A stretch of 33,814 nucleotides of DNA from positions 1 through 33,814 of the forward strand of contig SKYV01000118.1 in the NCBI GenBank assembly GCA_007127745.1, given 5' to 3'. Positions 27,552-33,814 of the stretch are shown piece after piece (position 1 is the first letter of the stretch; each line of letters starts with the position of its first letter). The stretch comes from Balneolaceae bacterium (lineage in GTDB: Bacteria; Bacteroidota; Rhodothermia; Balneolales; Balneolaceae). The notes below the pieces were generated by a model. That model was not told where the DNA came from, did not search any database, and saw nothing but the letters and a program-made list of their open reading frames with translations. The position numbers and the translations under genes are program-made.

Positions 27552-27788
27552 ATGCCGGATGTATTAATCAGAAATATTGACAAGGAGGTTCTTGACAGGC
27601 TCAAAGAGAGGGCTAAGCACAACAACCGTTCGCTACAGGAGGAGTTGAAGGAAATGCTTGAACTGCATGCCACACCGGATCTTGAAGAAACAAGAAACAG
27701 AGTGAATGAAATTCTTCGGAAATATAAAGCTTCAGAAAAATCATTTCCTGACAGTGGTGAAGAACTGTCAAAAGACAGGGAGCGATGA
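27552..27788 (+). CDS. Ribbon-helix-helix antitoxin (FitA/VapB type)
   Basis: A 78-residue antitoxin. The first 38 residues form a ribbon-helix-helix DNA-binding domain with the FitA-like pattern VLIRNIDKEVLDRLKERAKHN, then RSLQEELKEMLE. The charged second half (about 45-78) should wrap the toxin and block its active site. Its last 4 bases overlap the toxin start (ATGA), the usual coupling that ensures antitoxin first. The operator in front fits autoregulation by this protein. It runs rightward, against the surrounding paa genes. Confidence 0.9.
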   Translation: MPDVLIRNIDKEVLDRLKERAKHNNRSLQEELKEMLELHATPDLEETRNRVNEILRKYKASEKSFPDSGEELSKDRER

Positions 27789-28195
27789 AGTTGCCGGTAA
27801 TTGATGCCTGCGTTGCCATCAAATGGTTTTTACCAGAAGAAAACCAGGAAAAAGCATCTGCAATTTTTAATCGGTTCAACAGGTATATTGTTCCCGATCT
27901 CTTTACTATTGAGTTTGATTCAATCATCACAAAAAAAGTCCGACAGAAATTGGTTGAACCAAAAGATGCGCAAAAAATTTACAATGAGATCAGAAAAATT
28001 CCTTTTACAATTATTCCCTACAAAATGATTTCAAAAATGGCGTTTGATTTATCATCTGCCTTACCCATATCTCAGTATGATGCGTGCTATTTATCTGTTG
28101 CTATTGAGTATAATCAAAAAGTAGTTACTGCCGACCGAAAATTTTTCAATGGAATGAAAAATACGCCGTTTAAAAATTATGTTGCTGAACTTTAA
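27785..28195 (+). CDS. vapC: VapC-type PIN-domain ribonuclease toxin
   Basis: Mg-dependent ribonuclease toxin, usually cutting tRNA or rRNA to halt growth. The 136 residues carry the PIN-domain acidic residues in the expected places: D7 in VIDACVAIKWF, E43 in TIEFDS, D99 in SQYDACYLSVA and D117 in VVTADRKFF, so it appears active. It is coupled to the antitoxin by a 4-base overlap and ends only 11 bases from the convergent paaG stop. The module therefore sits tightly in the gap between paaG and paaH. Which RNA it cuts cannot be told. Confidence 0.9.
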   Translation: MKLPVIDACVAIKWFLPEENQEKASAIFNRFNRYIVPDLFTIEFDSIITKKVRQKLVEPKDAQKIYNEIRKIPFTIIPYKMISKMAFDLSSALPISQYDACYLSVAIEYNQKVVTADRKFFNGMKNTPFKNYVAEL

Positions 28196-28206
28196 ATTTT
28201 TGATAT

Positions 28207-28989
28207 TTATTTTCCTTTAAACTTAGGGTTTTTCTTCTCCAGAAAGCTTTTCACTCCCTCTTTGTAATCATCAGTTTTACCGGCTTCGCCCTGCATGGTT
28301 GCCTCCAGTGTAAGCTGCTGTTCAAGATCATTTTCAAAAGTTTGATTGATCGCCTGTTTGAAAAGCCCAAAACCTTTTGTGGGCATGGAAGCGAGCTTTT
28401 CAGCGATTTGTGAAACCTCTTCTTCGAGCTGATCATGTTCTACCGATTTGTAAATCAGCCCAATTTGCGCAGCCTCTTCAGCCGATAATTTTTCATCCAA
28501 AAGATAGAGTGCGTTTGTTTTGGCTAAGCCGGCAATTCTCGGCAAAAACCAGGTGCCGCCGCTGTCAGGTATCAAACCGATTTTACTAAATGCCTGAACA
28601 AAAACAGCATTTTCTGAAGCAATCACGATATCGCAGGTAAAGGCAAGATTGGCTCCGGCTCCTGCAGCAGTTCCCTGTACGGCACAAACCACCGGTTTTT
28701 TTAAATTCCGGATTCCTCTGATGATGGGATTGTAACTGGTTCGCACCGTATCGGCAAGGTCGTAGTTTTTGTCTTTTCCACGTTCTACCACTTCCGGAAG
28801 ATCCTGTCCGGCACAGAAAGCTTTTCCGCCGGCATTTAAAACAACACATCGAATATAATCGGAAGAAGCTTCTTCAAGCGCTTTTTGAAGTTCAATTGCC
28901 ATCGGCTCCGTAAAACTGTTGTACTTTTCCGGGCGATTCAGTGTGATGGTAAAAATGCCGTTATCAAGTTTTGTTAGAATATGCGACAT
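28207..28989 (-). CDS. paaG: 2-(1,2-epoxy-1,2-dihydrophenyl)acetyl-CoA isomerase PaaG
   Basis: Crotonase-fold enzyme that rearranges the ring epoxide of phenylacetyl-CoA to the seven-membered oxepin. The 260 residues show TLNRPEKYNSF, KAFCAGQDL (oxyanion hole), GTAAGAGANLAFTCDIVIA, AFSKIGLIPDSGGTWFLPR and the C-terminal DDYKEGVKSFLEKKNPKFKGK. These match PaaG of E. coli closely, better than the related hydratase PaaF: the SKIGLIPDSGGTWFLPR block with its acidic residue and the end motif are the telling parts. It is the fifth gene of the leftward run paaABCDG and starts 35 bases after paaD. Confidence 0.92.
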   Translation of the reverse strand: MSHILTKLDNGIFTITLNRPEKYNSFTEPMAIELQKALEEASSDYIRCVVLNAGGKAFCAGQDLPEVVERGKDKNYDLADTVRTSYNPIIRGIRNLKKPVVCAVQGTAAGAGANLAFTCDIVIASENAVFVQAFSKIGLIPDSGGTWFLPRIAGLAKTNALYLLDEKLSAEEAAQIGLIYKSVEHDQLEEEVSQIAEKLASMPTKGFGLFKQAINQTFENDLEQQLTLEATMQGEAGKTDDYKEGVKSFLEKKNPKFKGK

Positions 28990-29024
28990 GTTTCAATCTT
29001 TTAGATTTTGAAATTTTTGAAAAA

Positions 29025-29534
29025 TCAGATGCATTTAAAATGCTCAAAAGGCTGATCGCAGTTATTACAGTAATACTGTGATTTGCATGCGGTTGAACCG
29101 AACTCGCTTTCCAATTCTGTATCCATAGAATCGCACCAGGGGCAGGGTACAATTTTTTGGGATCCTTTTAAATTTGCCAGAAAATCATCACTCTTCAAGC
29201 TTTTATCAGGAGGGGCTATGCCGTAATCTTTTAATTTCTTTTTGGCGTGATCGGTCATCCAGTCGGTCGTCCAACTCTCTTTATAGTCGGTTACCACCCT
29301 GAAATTTTCGATTCCTTTTTCCTTCAGCTTTTTATGGATTTCCATTTCAATGGCATTTATTGCCGGACAGCCCGAGTAGGTTGGGGTAATTTTTACGATC
29401 AGGGATTCGCCTTCAAACTCCACGCCACGCACAATGCCCATTTCAACCACATTTAGTACAGGAATTTCAGGATCGATGACCTCTTCCAGCCACGACCATA
29501 TTTTAGATTTTGATATGGTTTGTTTTGTGTTCAT
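29025..29534 (-). CDS. paaD: PaaD, maturation factor of the phenylacetyl-CoA epoxidase
   Basis: Needed for active PaaABC epoxidase, probably in iron-cofactor maturation. The 169 residues comprise an N-terminal MIP18/DUF59 domain (about 10-90, with VIDPEIPVLNVVEMGIVRGV and PTYSGCPAINAIEMEIH) and a C-terminal zinc ribbon with C131 and C134 (CPWC), C156 and C159 (CNNC), plus the PaaD motif GSTACKSQYYC and the end FEHFKC. The layout is that of the family also called PaaJ in some annotations. It follows paaC by 28 bases. Confidence 0.95.
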   Translation of the reverse strand: MNTKQTISKSKIWSWLEEVIDPEIPVLNVVEMGIVRGVEFEGESLIVKITPTYSGCPAINAIEMEIHKKLKEKGIENFRVVTDYKESWTTDWMTDHAKKKLKDYGIAPPDKSLKSDDFLANLKGSQKIVPCPWCDSMDTELESEFGSTACKSQYYCNNCDQPFEHFKCI

Positions 29535-29562
29535 TTAGTCTTGAGTTATGACTAATCATCTA

Positions 29563-30351
29563 TCATTTCCATTCAGCATCGGGGTACGAACGGCGCAAAA
29601 ACTGCATTTGTGCCAAAAGATGTCCCAAATGTTCGGTATGCTTTCCTTGCCTCGATCCCGAAAACATGTACTGATCGTCATCCGGCAGCGTAAGTGTTGC
29701 TTCCTCGAGCGTATCTTTTACAAGTGCCAGCCAGGGTTCTTTTAATTCGGATATATCAACAAATAGATTTTTATCAATGGCTGTTCTTTCAGCATCATCC
29801 AGGCTGAACAGTTCGCCGGTGTACATCCAGATTTCATCAAAAGCATGTTGGATGCGTTCATGGCTCTCTTCGGTTCCGTCTCCGAGTCGAAACACCCATT
29901 CACGGCTGTGGCGAAAGTGATATTTGATTTCCTTGAAATGTTTCTGCAGCATTCCGTTAAACTGTTCATCTCCAACAGTTTCAATCAATTTTTCGTACAA
30001 AAAATAACTGTAGGCACTAAAGAGAAACTGCCGGGCGATGGTAAAAGCAAAATCTCCTTTTGGAAGCTCCACCATGGCCACATTTTTAAAATCGATGTCA
30101 TCACGAAAATAGGCGTAATGGTCCTCATCCGGTTTGCCTTCAATTTCTGCTGCATATTTGTAGAGAGCAGCTGCATGGCCGATCATATCAAGCGCAACAT
30201 TGGCGAGAGCCAGATCTTCCTCCAGCTCCGGACCATGACCCGCCCATTCGGAAAGCCTGTGTCCGTGGATTAAGCGGTCATCAGCAAGGCGGAGTAATAT
30301 CTCTACAACCAGTTCTTTTTTAGCTTTCGGGATGTTTTGGTTTGTGTTCAT
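29563..30351 (-). CDS. paaC: Phenylacetyl-CoA 1,2-epoxidase subunit PaaC
   Basis: Structural, ferritin-like partner of the catalytic subunit PaaA. The 262 residues are almost wholly helical and carry family hallmarks: LRLADDRLIHGHRLSEWAGHGP, LEEDLALANVALDMIGHAAALY, YFRDDIDFKNVAMVELPKGDFAFT, and FKEIKYHFRHSREWVFRLGDGTEESHERIQHAFD. Ends with HLGHLLAQMQFLRRSYPDAEW, as in known PaaC. PaaC has partly lost metal ligands in its family and mainly stabilises PaaA. The gene lies in the order paaA-B-C-D as in most bacteria. Confidence 0.95.
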   Translation of the reverse strand: MNTNQNIPKAKKELVVEILLRLADDRLIHGHRLSEWAGHGPELEEDLALANVALDMIGHAAALYKYAAEIEGKPDEDHYAYFRDDIDFKNVAMVELPKGDFAFTIARQFLFSAYSYFLYEKLIETVGDEQFNGMLQKHFKEIKYHFRHSREWVFRLGDGTEESHERIQHAFDEIWMYTGELFSLDDAERTAIDKNLFVDISELKEPWLALVKDTLEEATLTLPDDDQYMFSGSRQGKHTEHLGHLLAQMQFLRRSYPDAEWK

Positions 30352-30425
30352 TATTTAGAGTATTGAGTATCAAAGTTCTTAGAGCCCTTTTGGAACTCAT
30401 TACTAACAACTCGATACTTCAGTTA

Positions 30426-30734
30426 CTATGTTCGTTTTTTCACGGCCCGGGGAGTACTGTAAAATTGCGGATGCCTGTAGGCTTTGTCATTGGCCGGGTC
30501 AAAAAACGGCCCGACATCTTCCGGTGTGGAGGCTGTTATTTGGCTGGACGGTACAACCCAAATGGCAATACCTTCATTTCGCCGTGCATAGGTGTCGCGG
30601 GCGTTTTGCAGGGCCATTTCGGCATCCGGGGCGTGTACACTTCCGGCATGCTCAAACGGTTTACCGTTGCCGGGCTGATAGAATACCTCCCACAAAGGCC
30701 ATTCCACATTATTGTTTGAATGATCTGCAGACAT
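30426..30734 (-). CDS. paaB: Phenylacetyl-CoA 1,2-epoxidase subunit PaaB
   Basis: Small subunit that bridges PaaAC units. The 102 residues show EWPLWEVFYQPGNGKPFEHAGSVHAPDAEMALQ spread over residues 11-43 and NARDTYARRNEGIAIWVV after it, which is the family signature. The C-terminal part (STPEDVGPFFDPANDKAYRHPQFY) is also typical. Length is normal. The gap to paaA is 69 bases and to paaC 74 bases, looser than the usual operon spacing but in the same direction. Confidence 0.95.
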   Translation of the reverse strand: MSADHSNNNVEWPLWEVFYQPGNGKPFEHAGSVHAPDAEMALQNARDTYARRNEGIAIWVVPSSQITASTPEDVGPFFDPANDKAYRHPQFYSTPRAVKKRT

Positions 30735-30803
30735 CTATTTTTTTAATTTTGATTTGTTTGATGATGAATTTGTAATCGTGATAATGCTTGTCCGACAATA
30801 AAA

Positions 30804-31748
30804 TCAGGATGCCTTATCTTCTTTGAGTTTCTTTTTACGGGCATATTCCATAGCGGCTTCACGCACCCATGCGCCCTCTTCATAAGCTTTTCGCCGTGCT
30901 TTCAGCCGTTCCCGGTTCATGGGGCCGTCTCCTTTGATGACACGCCAAAATTCATCCCAGGGAATTTCACCAAAATCCCAATGGCCGGTTTCTTCGTTGT
31001 ATTTGAGATCGGGATCGGGTATTTCAATACCAATGGCCTGTGCTTCCATCACCGACCGATCAACAAAACTTTGCCGGAGCTCATCATTGGTTTTGGATTT
31101 CACTCTCCATTTAATCAATTCGGCGCTGTTGGGCGATTCAGTATCCGGAGGGCCAAACATCATAAGAGTTGGCCACCACCAGCGATTGACGGCATCCTGT
31201 GCCATTTTTTGCTGATCAGGGCTTCCACTTGCCATCTTGGCAAGCATTTCATAACCCTGCTTTTTATGGAAACTCTCTTCCTTACAAATGCGGATATTGG
31301 CACGGGCATACGGGCCGTACGAAGATTTTGCCAGCATGGTTTGATTGACAATGGCGGCACCATCCACCAGCCAGCCGATCACACAAATATCTGCATAGCT
31401 GAGTGTGGGATAGTTAAATATGCTGGAGTATTTGGCCTTTCCGTAGAGGTAATCCTCAACCAAATTTTGCCGCTTAACACCGAGTGTTTCCGTAGCGCTG
31501 TAGAGATAGAGGCCGTGGCCCGCCTCATCCTGAACTTTGGCAAGCAGAACCATTTTACGTTTTAGCGAAGGTGCCCGGGTGATCCAGTTTCCCTCCGGCA
31601 GCATGCCTACAATTTCGGAATGGGCGTGCTGGCTCATCATTCGTATGAGCTGCTTTCGGTACCGCTCCGGCATCCAGTCTTTGGGTTCAATTTTTTCGCC
31701 TTTATCGATGCGTTGCTGAAAGGCTTTAAGCTTTTCCTGAGTATTCAT
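30804..31748 (-). CDS. paaA: Phenylacetyl-CoA 1,2-epoxidase catalytic subunit PaaA
   Basis: Diiron oxygenase subunit that epoxidises the aromatic ring of phenylacetyl-CoA. The 314 residues have the ferritin-like helices with the likely iron ligands E45 ([10 protein letters not shown]), E75 and H78 ([13 protein letters not shown]), and E158 and H161 ([15 protein letters not shown]). [20 protein letters not shown] and [41 protein letters not shown] spread over the C-terminal third are family features. It is the first paa gene; the region upstream to 31915 should hold the operon promoter. paaE, the electron-supplying reductase, is not in the window. Confidence 0.96.
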   Translation of the reverse strand: MNTQEKLKAFQQRIDKGEKIEPKDWMPERYRKQLIRMMSQHAHSEIVGMLPEGNWITRAPSLKRKMVLLAKVQDEAGHGLYLYSATETLGVKRQNLVEDYLYGKAKYSSIFNYPTLSYADICVIGWLVDGAAIVNQTMLAKSSYGPYARANIRICKEESFHKKQGYEMLAKMASGSPDQQKMAQDAVNRWWWPTLMMFGPPDTESPNSAELIKWRVKSKTNDELRQSFVDRSVMEAQAIGIEIPDPDLKYNEETGHWDFGEIPWDEFWRVIKGDGPMNRERLKARRKAYEEGAWVREAAMEYARKKKLKEDKAS

Positions 31749-31779
31749 AAAAGCGCTTTTTTGAAGTAATAAAGAGGTT

Positions 31780-31789
31780 TTGTTAACAA
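31780..31789. promoter_or_regulatory. Palindrome upstream of paaA, possible operator
   Basis: TTGTTAACAA is a perfect 10-base palindrome 32 bases upstream of the paaA start, between paaA and the divergent propeller gene. A regulator such as a TetR-type PaaR could bind here, but the palindrome is short and AT-rich, and no regulator gene is in the window. Confidence 0.25.
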
Positions 31790-31915
31790 TCTGAACATCA
31801 ATATAAAGAATTCAGTTCAAAGTGCAGAAGCCGTTTCAACAAAAATATAATGGTGTATTCTATTCTCCGTTATAAGTTAATAAAGCGCTTAATAATCAGA
31901 ATCAAACCTGCTCAA

Positions 31916-33274
31916 ATGTCTATGAAAAGTGCCCTTTTGTTAATTCTGGCCATCGGGTCTGTTGCAGTAACAGCCATTTTATTTTTGCCTGATGATGAAT
32001 TGGGCTTAAAATTTTCTGAGCGGTTTGAGTGGGATGAAAGGGTTGAGGCAGCCTCGGGAGATGCCTACATGGGGCCGTGGAGGATGAATGATTCGGACTT
32101 TCGGTTGGTGGATGACCCGGCCGTATCGCTAAACGATGACGGGGCGGCTGCCGTGGTATGGGCAGACCAGGAGAAGCAGAACATTTTTATGCAAATCTAC
32201 GAACCCAATGGAGAGAAACGGTTCAACGAACCGGTGAATGTTTCCAATAATCCCGGAATATTTTCCTGGCTGCCGCGTGCAATTATTTCATCAGATAACC
32301 CGGAGCACGTATATGTGCTCTGGCAGGAGATTGTTTTTTCCGGAGGTTCTCACGGCGGGGAAATTTTCTTTGCGAGGTCAGTTGATGGCGGCCAAACGTT
32401 TAACGGCCCGCTGAACCTCTCCAATTCAAAGGCAGGTGCAGGAAAGGGGCGTTTTACTCCGCAGCGATGGTTTAACGGCAACCTGGATCTTGCTAAAAGC
32501 GAAAACGGAGCTCTCTATGCGGCATGGACAGAGTATGAAGGTGCGCTTTGGTTCAGCCGGTCAACGGATAATGGGGAATCATTCTCCGAACCAAAATTGG
32601 CAGGTGGATCTGATGAAATCCCGGCAAGGGCGCCATCCATTGCTGCCGGGCGAGATGGCAATGTTTATCTGGCCTGGTCAGCGGGAGAGGGGCATCAGGC
32701 AGATATCCGTTTTGCAAAATCCGGAGATTACGGACAGAATTTTGATCAACCGGTAGATGTCTTGCAATCAGACGGCCATTCTGATGCACCACGGTTTGTA
32801 GTGGATAGTAACGAAACCATTCATCTTGTCTATTCAGAAAGCCCAAACGGTCTCTGGAACAGCTATCATATCCGATATTCAAAGTCAAATGCTGGTACCG
32901 GATCGTTTGAGGAATCAAAAAGAATTTCCGGTCCGGAGACAGGGCAGGTACAAAGTTCGGCATACCCGGTTTTGCGGATTGATGGCGGGGACAACCTCTA
33001 TGTACTCTGGGAACTTTTTCCCGAATTGGGCAGGCGATCCCGGGGGCTTGGCATCACCATGTCGGATAACGGGGGAGACGCCTTTTATCCGCCCGAAGCG
33101 GTTGATGGCAGTGTAGAGCCCGGGTTGGGATTCAACGGCAGCCGTCAGGGCATGCTGATGAACAAACTGGATGTAAACAGCCGTGGAGATATCGCAGTAG
33201 TGAACAGCACATTCAGCTGGGGAAATTCGAGTCACATATGGCTGTTTAGGGGGAAGTTTAGCGGTGGTCCATAG
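31916..33274 (+). CDS. Membrane-anchored Asp-box (BNR) beta-propeller protein
   Basis: A secreted or anchored propeller protein. I use the ATG at 31916 (452 residues) because the hydrophobic helix begins four residues later; the frame also opens at 31850. After the N-terminal helix (about 5-25, with no clear cleavage site) come repeated Asp-box motifs of the form S-x-D-x-G-x-x-F: SVDGGQTF (155-162), STDNGESF (216-223), SGDYGQNF (269-276) and the variant MSDNGGDAF (382-390). Between them are repeats of the NVYLAWS / ALYAAWT / NLYVLWE type. The fold is that of sialidases, but I cannot find the arginine triad and catalytic pattern, so no enzyme activity is claimed. Confidence 0.8.
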   Translation: MSMKSALLLILAIGSVAVTAILFLPDDELGLKFSERFEWDERVEAASGDAYMGPWRMNDSDFRLVDDPAVSLNDDGAAAVVWADQEKQNIFMQIYEPNGEKRFNEPVNVSNNPGIFSWLPRAIISSDNPEHVYVLWQEIVFSGGSHGGEIFFARSVDGGQTFNGPLNLSNSKAGAGKGRFTPQRWFNGNLDLAKSENGALYAAWTEYEGALWFSRSTDNGESFSEPKLAGGSDEIPARAPSIAAGRDGNVYLAWSAGEGHQADIRFAKSGDYGQNFDQPVDVLQSDGHSDAPRFVVDSNETIHLVYSESPNGLWNSYHIRYSKSNAGTGSFEESKRISGPETGQVQSSAYPVLRIDGGDNLYVLWELFPELGRRSRGLGITMSDNGGDAFYPPEAVDGSVEPGLGFNGSRQGMLMNKLDVNSRGDIAVVNSTFSWGNSSHIWLFRGKFSGGP

Positions 33275-33351
33275 AGCGAGTCATAATTACTGGCATTTTA
33301 AAATTTCCCGGACCCAATGAACCAGCTTTGGAGTACTACAAATAAAACAAA

Positions 33352-33462
33352 CTACCGCCGAAACGATTTTGATCGCAGGTGTTCAGCTACATTTTCTTTT
33401 GAGATTTTCTTTGTTATAAAATCCAGAACCAAATCTGCCATTTCAAATAAATCGTTCAGGCA
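33352..33462 (-). pseudogene. C-terminal remnant of a Fic/Doc-type toxin
   Basis: Directly after the stop codon of the antitoxin at 33463, the same frame stays open for 36 codons to a TAG at 33352-33354. It encodes a peptide containing MADLVLDFITKKISKENVAE followed by HLRSKSF. This resembles the last helix of death-on-curing (Doc) toxins, which commonly end in a segment like LVL...G..S.EELAEWLR. No start, HPFxxGN Fic motif or N-terminal part exists in any frame nearby. I read it as the tail of a deleted toxin gene. The first codons after the antitoxin stop (CLNDLFE) may also derive from it. Confidence 0.5.
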
Positions 33463-33669
33463 TTAATCCGCAAGTTTATCCAGAGATTTACGGTGTTTTT
33501 TACTGATCTCCCGATAGGCAGATTGGACGTCTACTTTCTTAATCAACAATCCTTCCTCGTGCGGAACAATCTCTACACTGTCATCGTCTTCAACTTTAAG
33601 AAGTTTTAAAAGAGGCTTTTCAAGAAGAATGCCACGGCTGTTTCCGATTTTCTGAAGTTTCTTAATCAT
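33463..33669 (-). CDS. AbrB/MazE-type antitoxin, orphan
   Basis: A 68-residue swapped-hairpin AbrB-type DNA-binding protein: IKKLQKIGNSRGILLEKPLL (residues 2-21), then DDDSVEIVPHEEGLLIKK. The C-terminal tail, SAYREISKKHRKSLDKLAD, is the toxin-binding part; in Bacteroidota such tails often pair with a Doc toxin encoded just downstream. Here no toxin gene follows, only a short remnant. It may still repress its own promoter or act as an anti-addiction antitoxin against a related toxin elsewhere. Confidence 0.88.
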   Translation of the reverse strand: MIKKLQKIGNSRGILLEKPLLKLLKVEDDDSVEIVPHEEGLLIKKVDVQSAYREISKKHRKSLDKLAD

Positions 33670-33785
33670 TGTGAGTGGAATTATGTTCTTACTCTGTTAT
33701 TACAATGATAATACGAAAAGGAGACAGTAAAAGTATAGCAATAATTGAAATTGTGGTCGGCAGGTGACAGTCTGTAGTCTAATGC

Positions 33786-33807
33786 AATTGGTTATTTAAC
33801 ACCAATT
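33786..33807. other. Perfect inverted repeat near the right edge
   Basis: AATTGGT (33786-33792) and ACCAATT (33801-33807) form a 7-base-pair inverted repeat with an 8-base spacer. It lies 117 bases upstream of the antitoxin start, outside any gene I can see. It could be an operator or the stem of a terminator for a gene beyond the window. The rest of 33670-33814 shows nothing else clear. Confidence 0.4.
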
Positions 33808-33814
33808 AGATGTC

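Noticed and set aside
31160-31363. Small minus-strand frame with Cys and Arg residues inside the paaA region
   Set aside because: A shifted-frame shadow of paaA on the same strand; paaA itself reads through without interruption, so there is no frameshift.
30981-31565. Open frame of 194 codons on the plus strand
   Set aside because: Antisense to paaA, which is fully conserved; no domain seen.
33462-33463. The antitoxin and the downstream tail as one protein broken by a single stop codon
   Set aside because: The antitoxin has a normal length and its own typical toxin-binding end before the stop, so fusion by read-through is less likely than a toxin deletion scar.
1-33814. CRISPR arrays, tRNA or rRNA genes, prophage or IS transposases
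   Set aside because: I saw no evenly spaced direct repeats, no tRNA cloverleaf or rRNA core sequences, and no transposase, integrase or phage structural motifs in the translated frames.

Overview
The window looks like chromosomal DNA of a marine or saline Bacteroidota-like bacterium, most likely Balneolota/Rhodothermota (Balneola, Gracilimonas or Rhodohalobacter type). This is an inference. It rests on moderate AT-richness, the lack of clear Shine-Dalgarno sequences, promoter-like boxes resembling the Bacteroidota TTTG / TAnnTTTG pattern, the parA-parB-DUF5683 order, and protein families typical of that group. Most of the window is ordinary housekeeping DNA. I see no rRNA, tRNA, CRISPR array, prophage or insertion sequence.

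Left part (1-7500): almost everything runs leftward. It holds a DsbD-type thiol:disulfide transporter cut by the window edge, a membrane sensor histidine kinase of the HisKA_2 type with no response regulator beside it, a small lipoprotein, apolipoprotein N-acyltransferase (lnt) and the 16S rRNA methyltransferase rsmI. Two copies of a 15-base near-palindrome, in opposite orientation, lie between dsbD and the kinase.

Middle part (7600-24550): mostly rightward. In order: an outer-membrane beta-barrel protein of an unnamed family with a DCxFCD N-terminal domain; a VOC/glyoxalase protein; grpE-dnaJ; rmuC; a leftward orphan anti-sigma-like protein; a leftward RluA-family pseudouridine synthase; uvrC; an ECF sigma factor with a 4-base-overlapping anti-sigma-like partner; parA-parB-DUF5683; a LOG/TIGR00730 protein; a secreted TPR protein followed by a strong terminator; and transketolase.

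Right part (24536-33814): a leftward SpoIIE-type (RsbU-like) phosphatase ends inside the transketolase stop region. A leftward phenylacetate degradation cluster follows, in transcription order paaA-B-C-D-G-H-I. It covers ring-1,2-epoxidation (PaaABC, with the maturation factor PaaD), isomerisation to the oxepin (PaaG), a beta-oxidation dehydrogenase (PaaH) and a rescue thioesterase (PaaI). The reductase paaE, ligase paaK and ring-opening paaZ are not in the window. A FitA/VapC-type toxin-antitoxin pair sits in the opposite orientation between paaG and paaH, with a tandem palindromic operator in front. Divergent from paaA is a membrane-anchored Asp-box propeller protein. The window ends with an AbrB/MazE-type antitoxin followed in frame by what looks like the C-terminal stub of a Fic/Doc toxin, that is, a decayed toxin-antitoxin locus.

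The most interesting points are the decayed AbrB-Doc locus, the toxin-antitoxin module splitting the paa operon with its 11-bp-phased operator, the DCxFCD beta-barrel family, and the zinc-less anti-sigma-like proteins. I did not find convincing evidence for a wholly new system.
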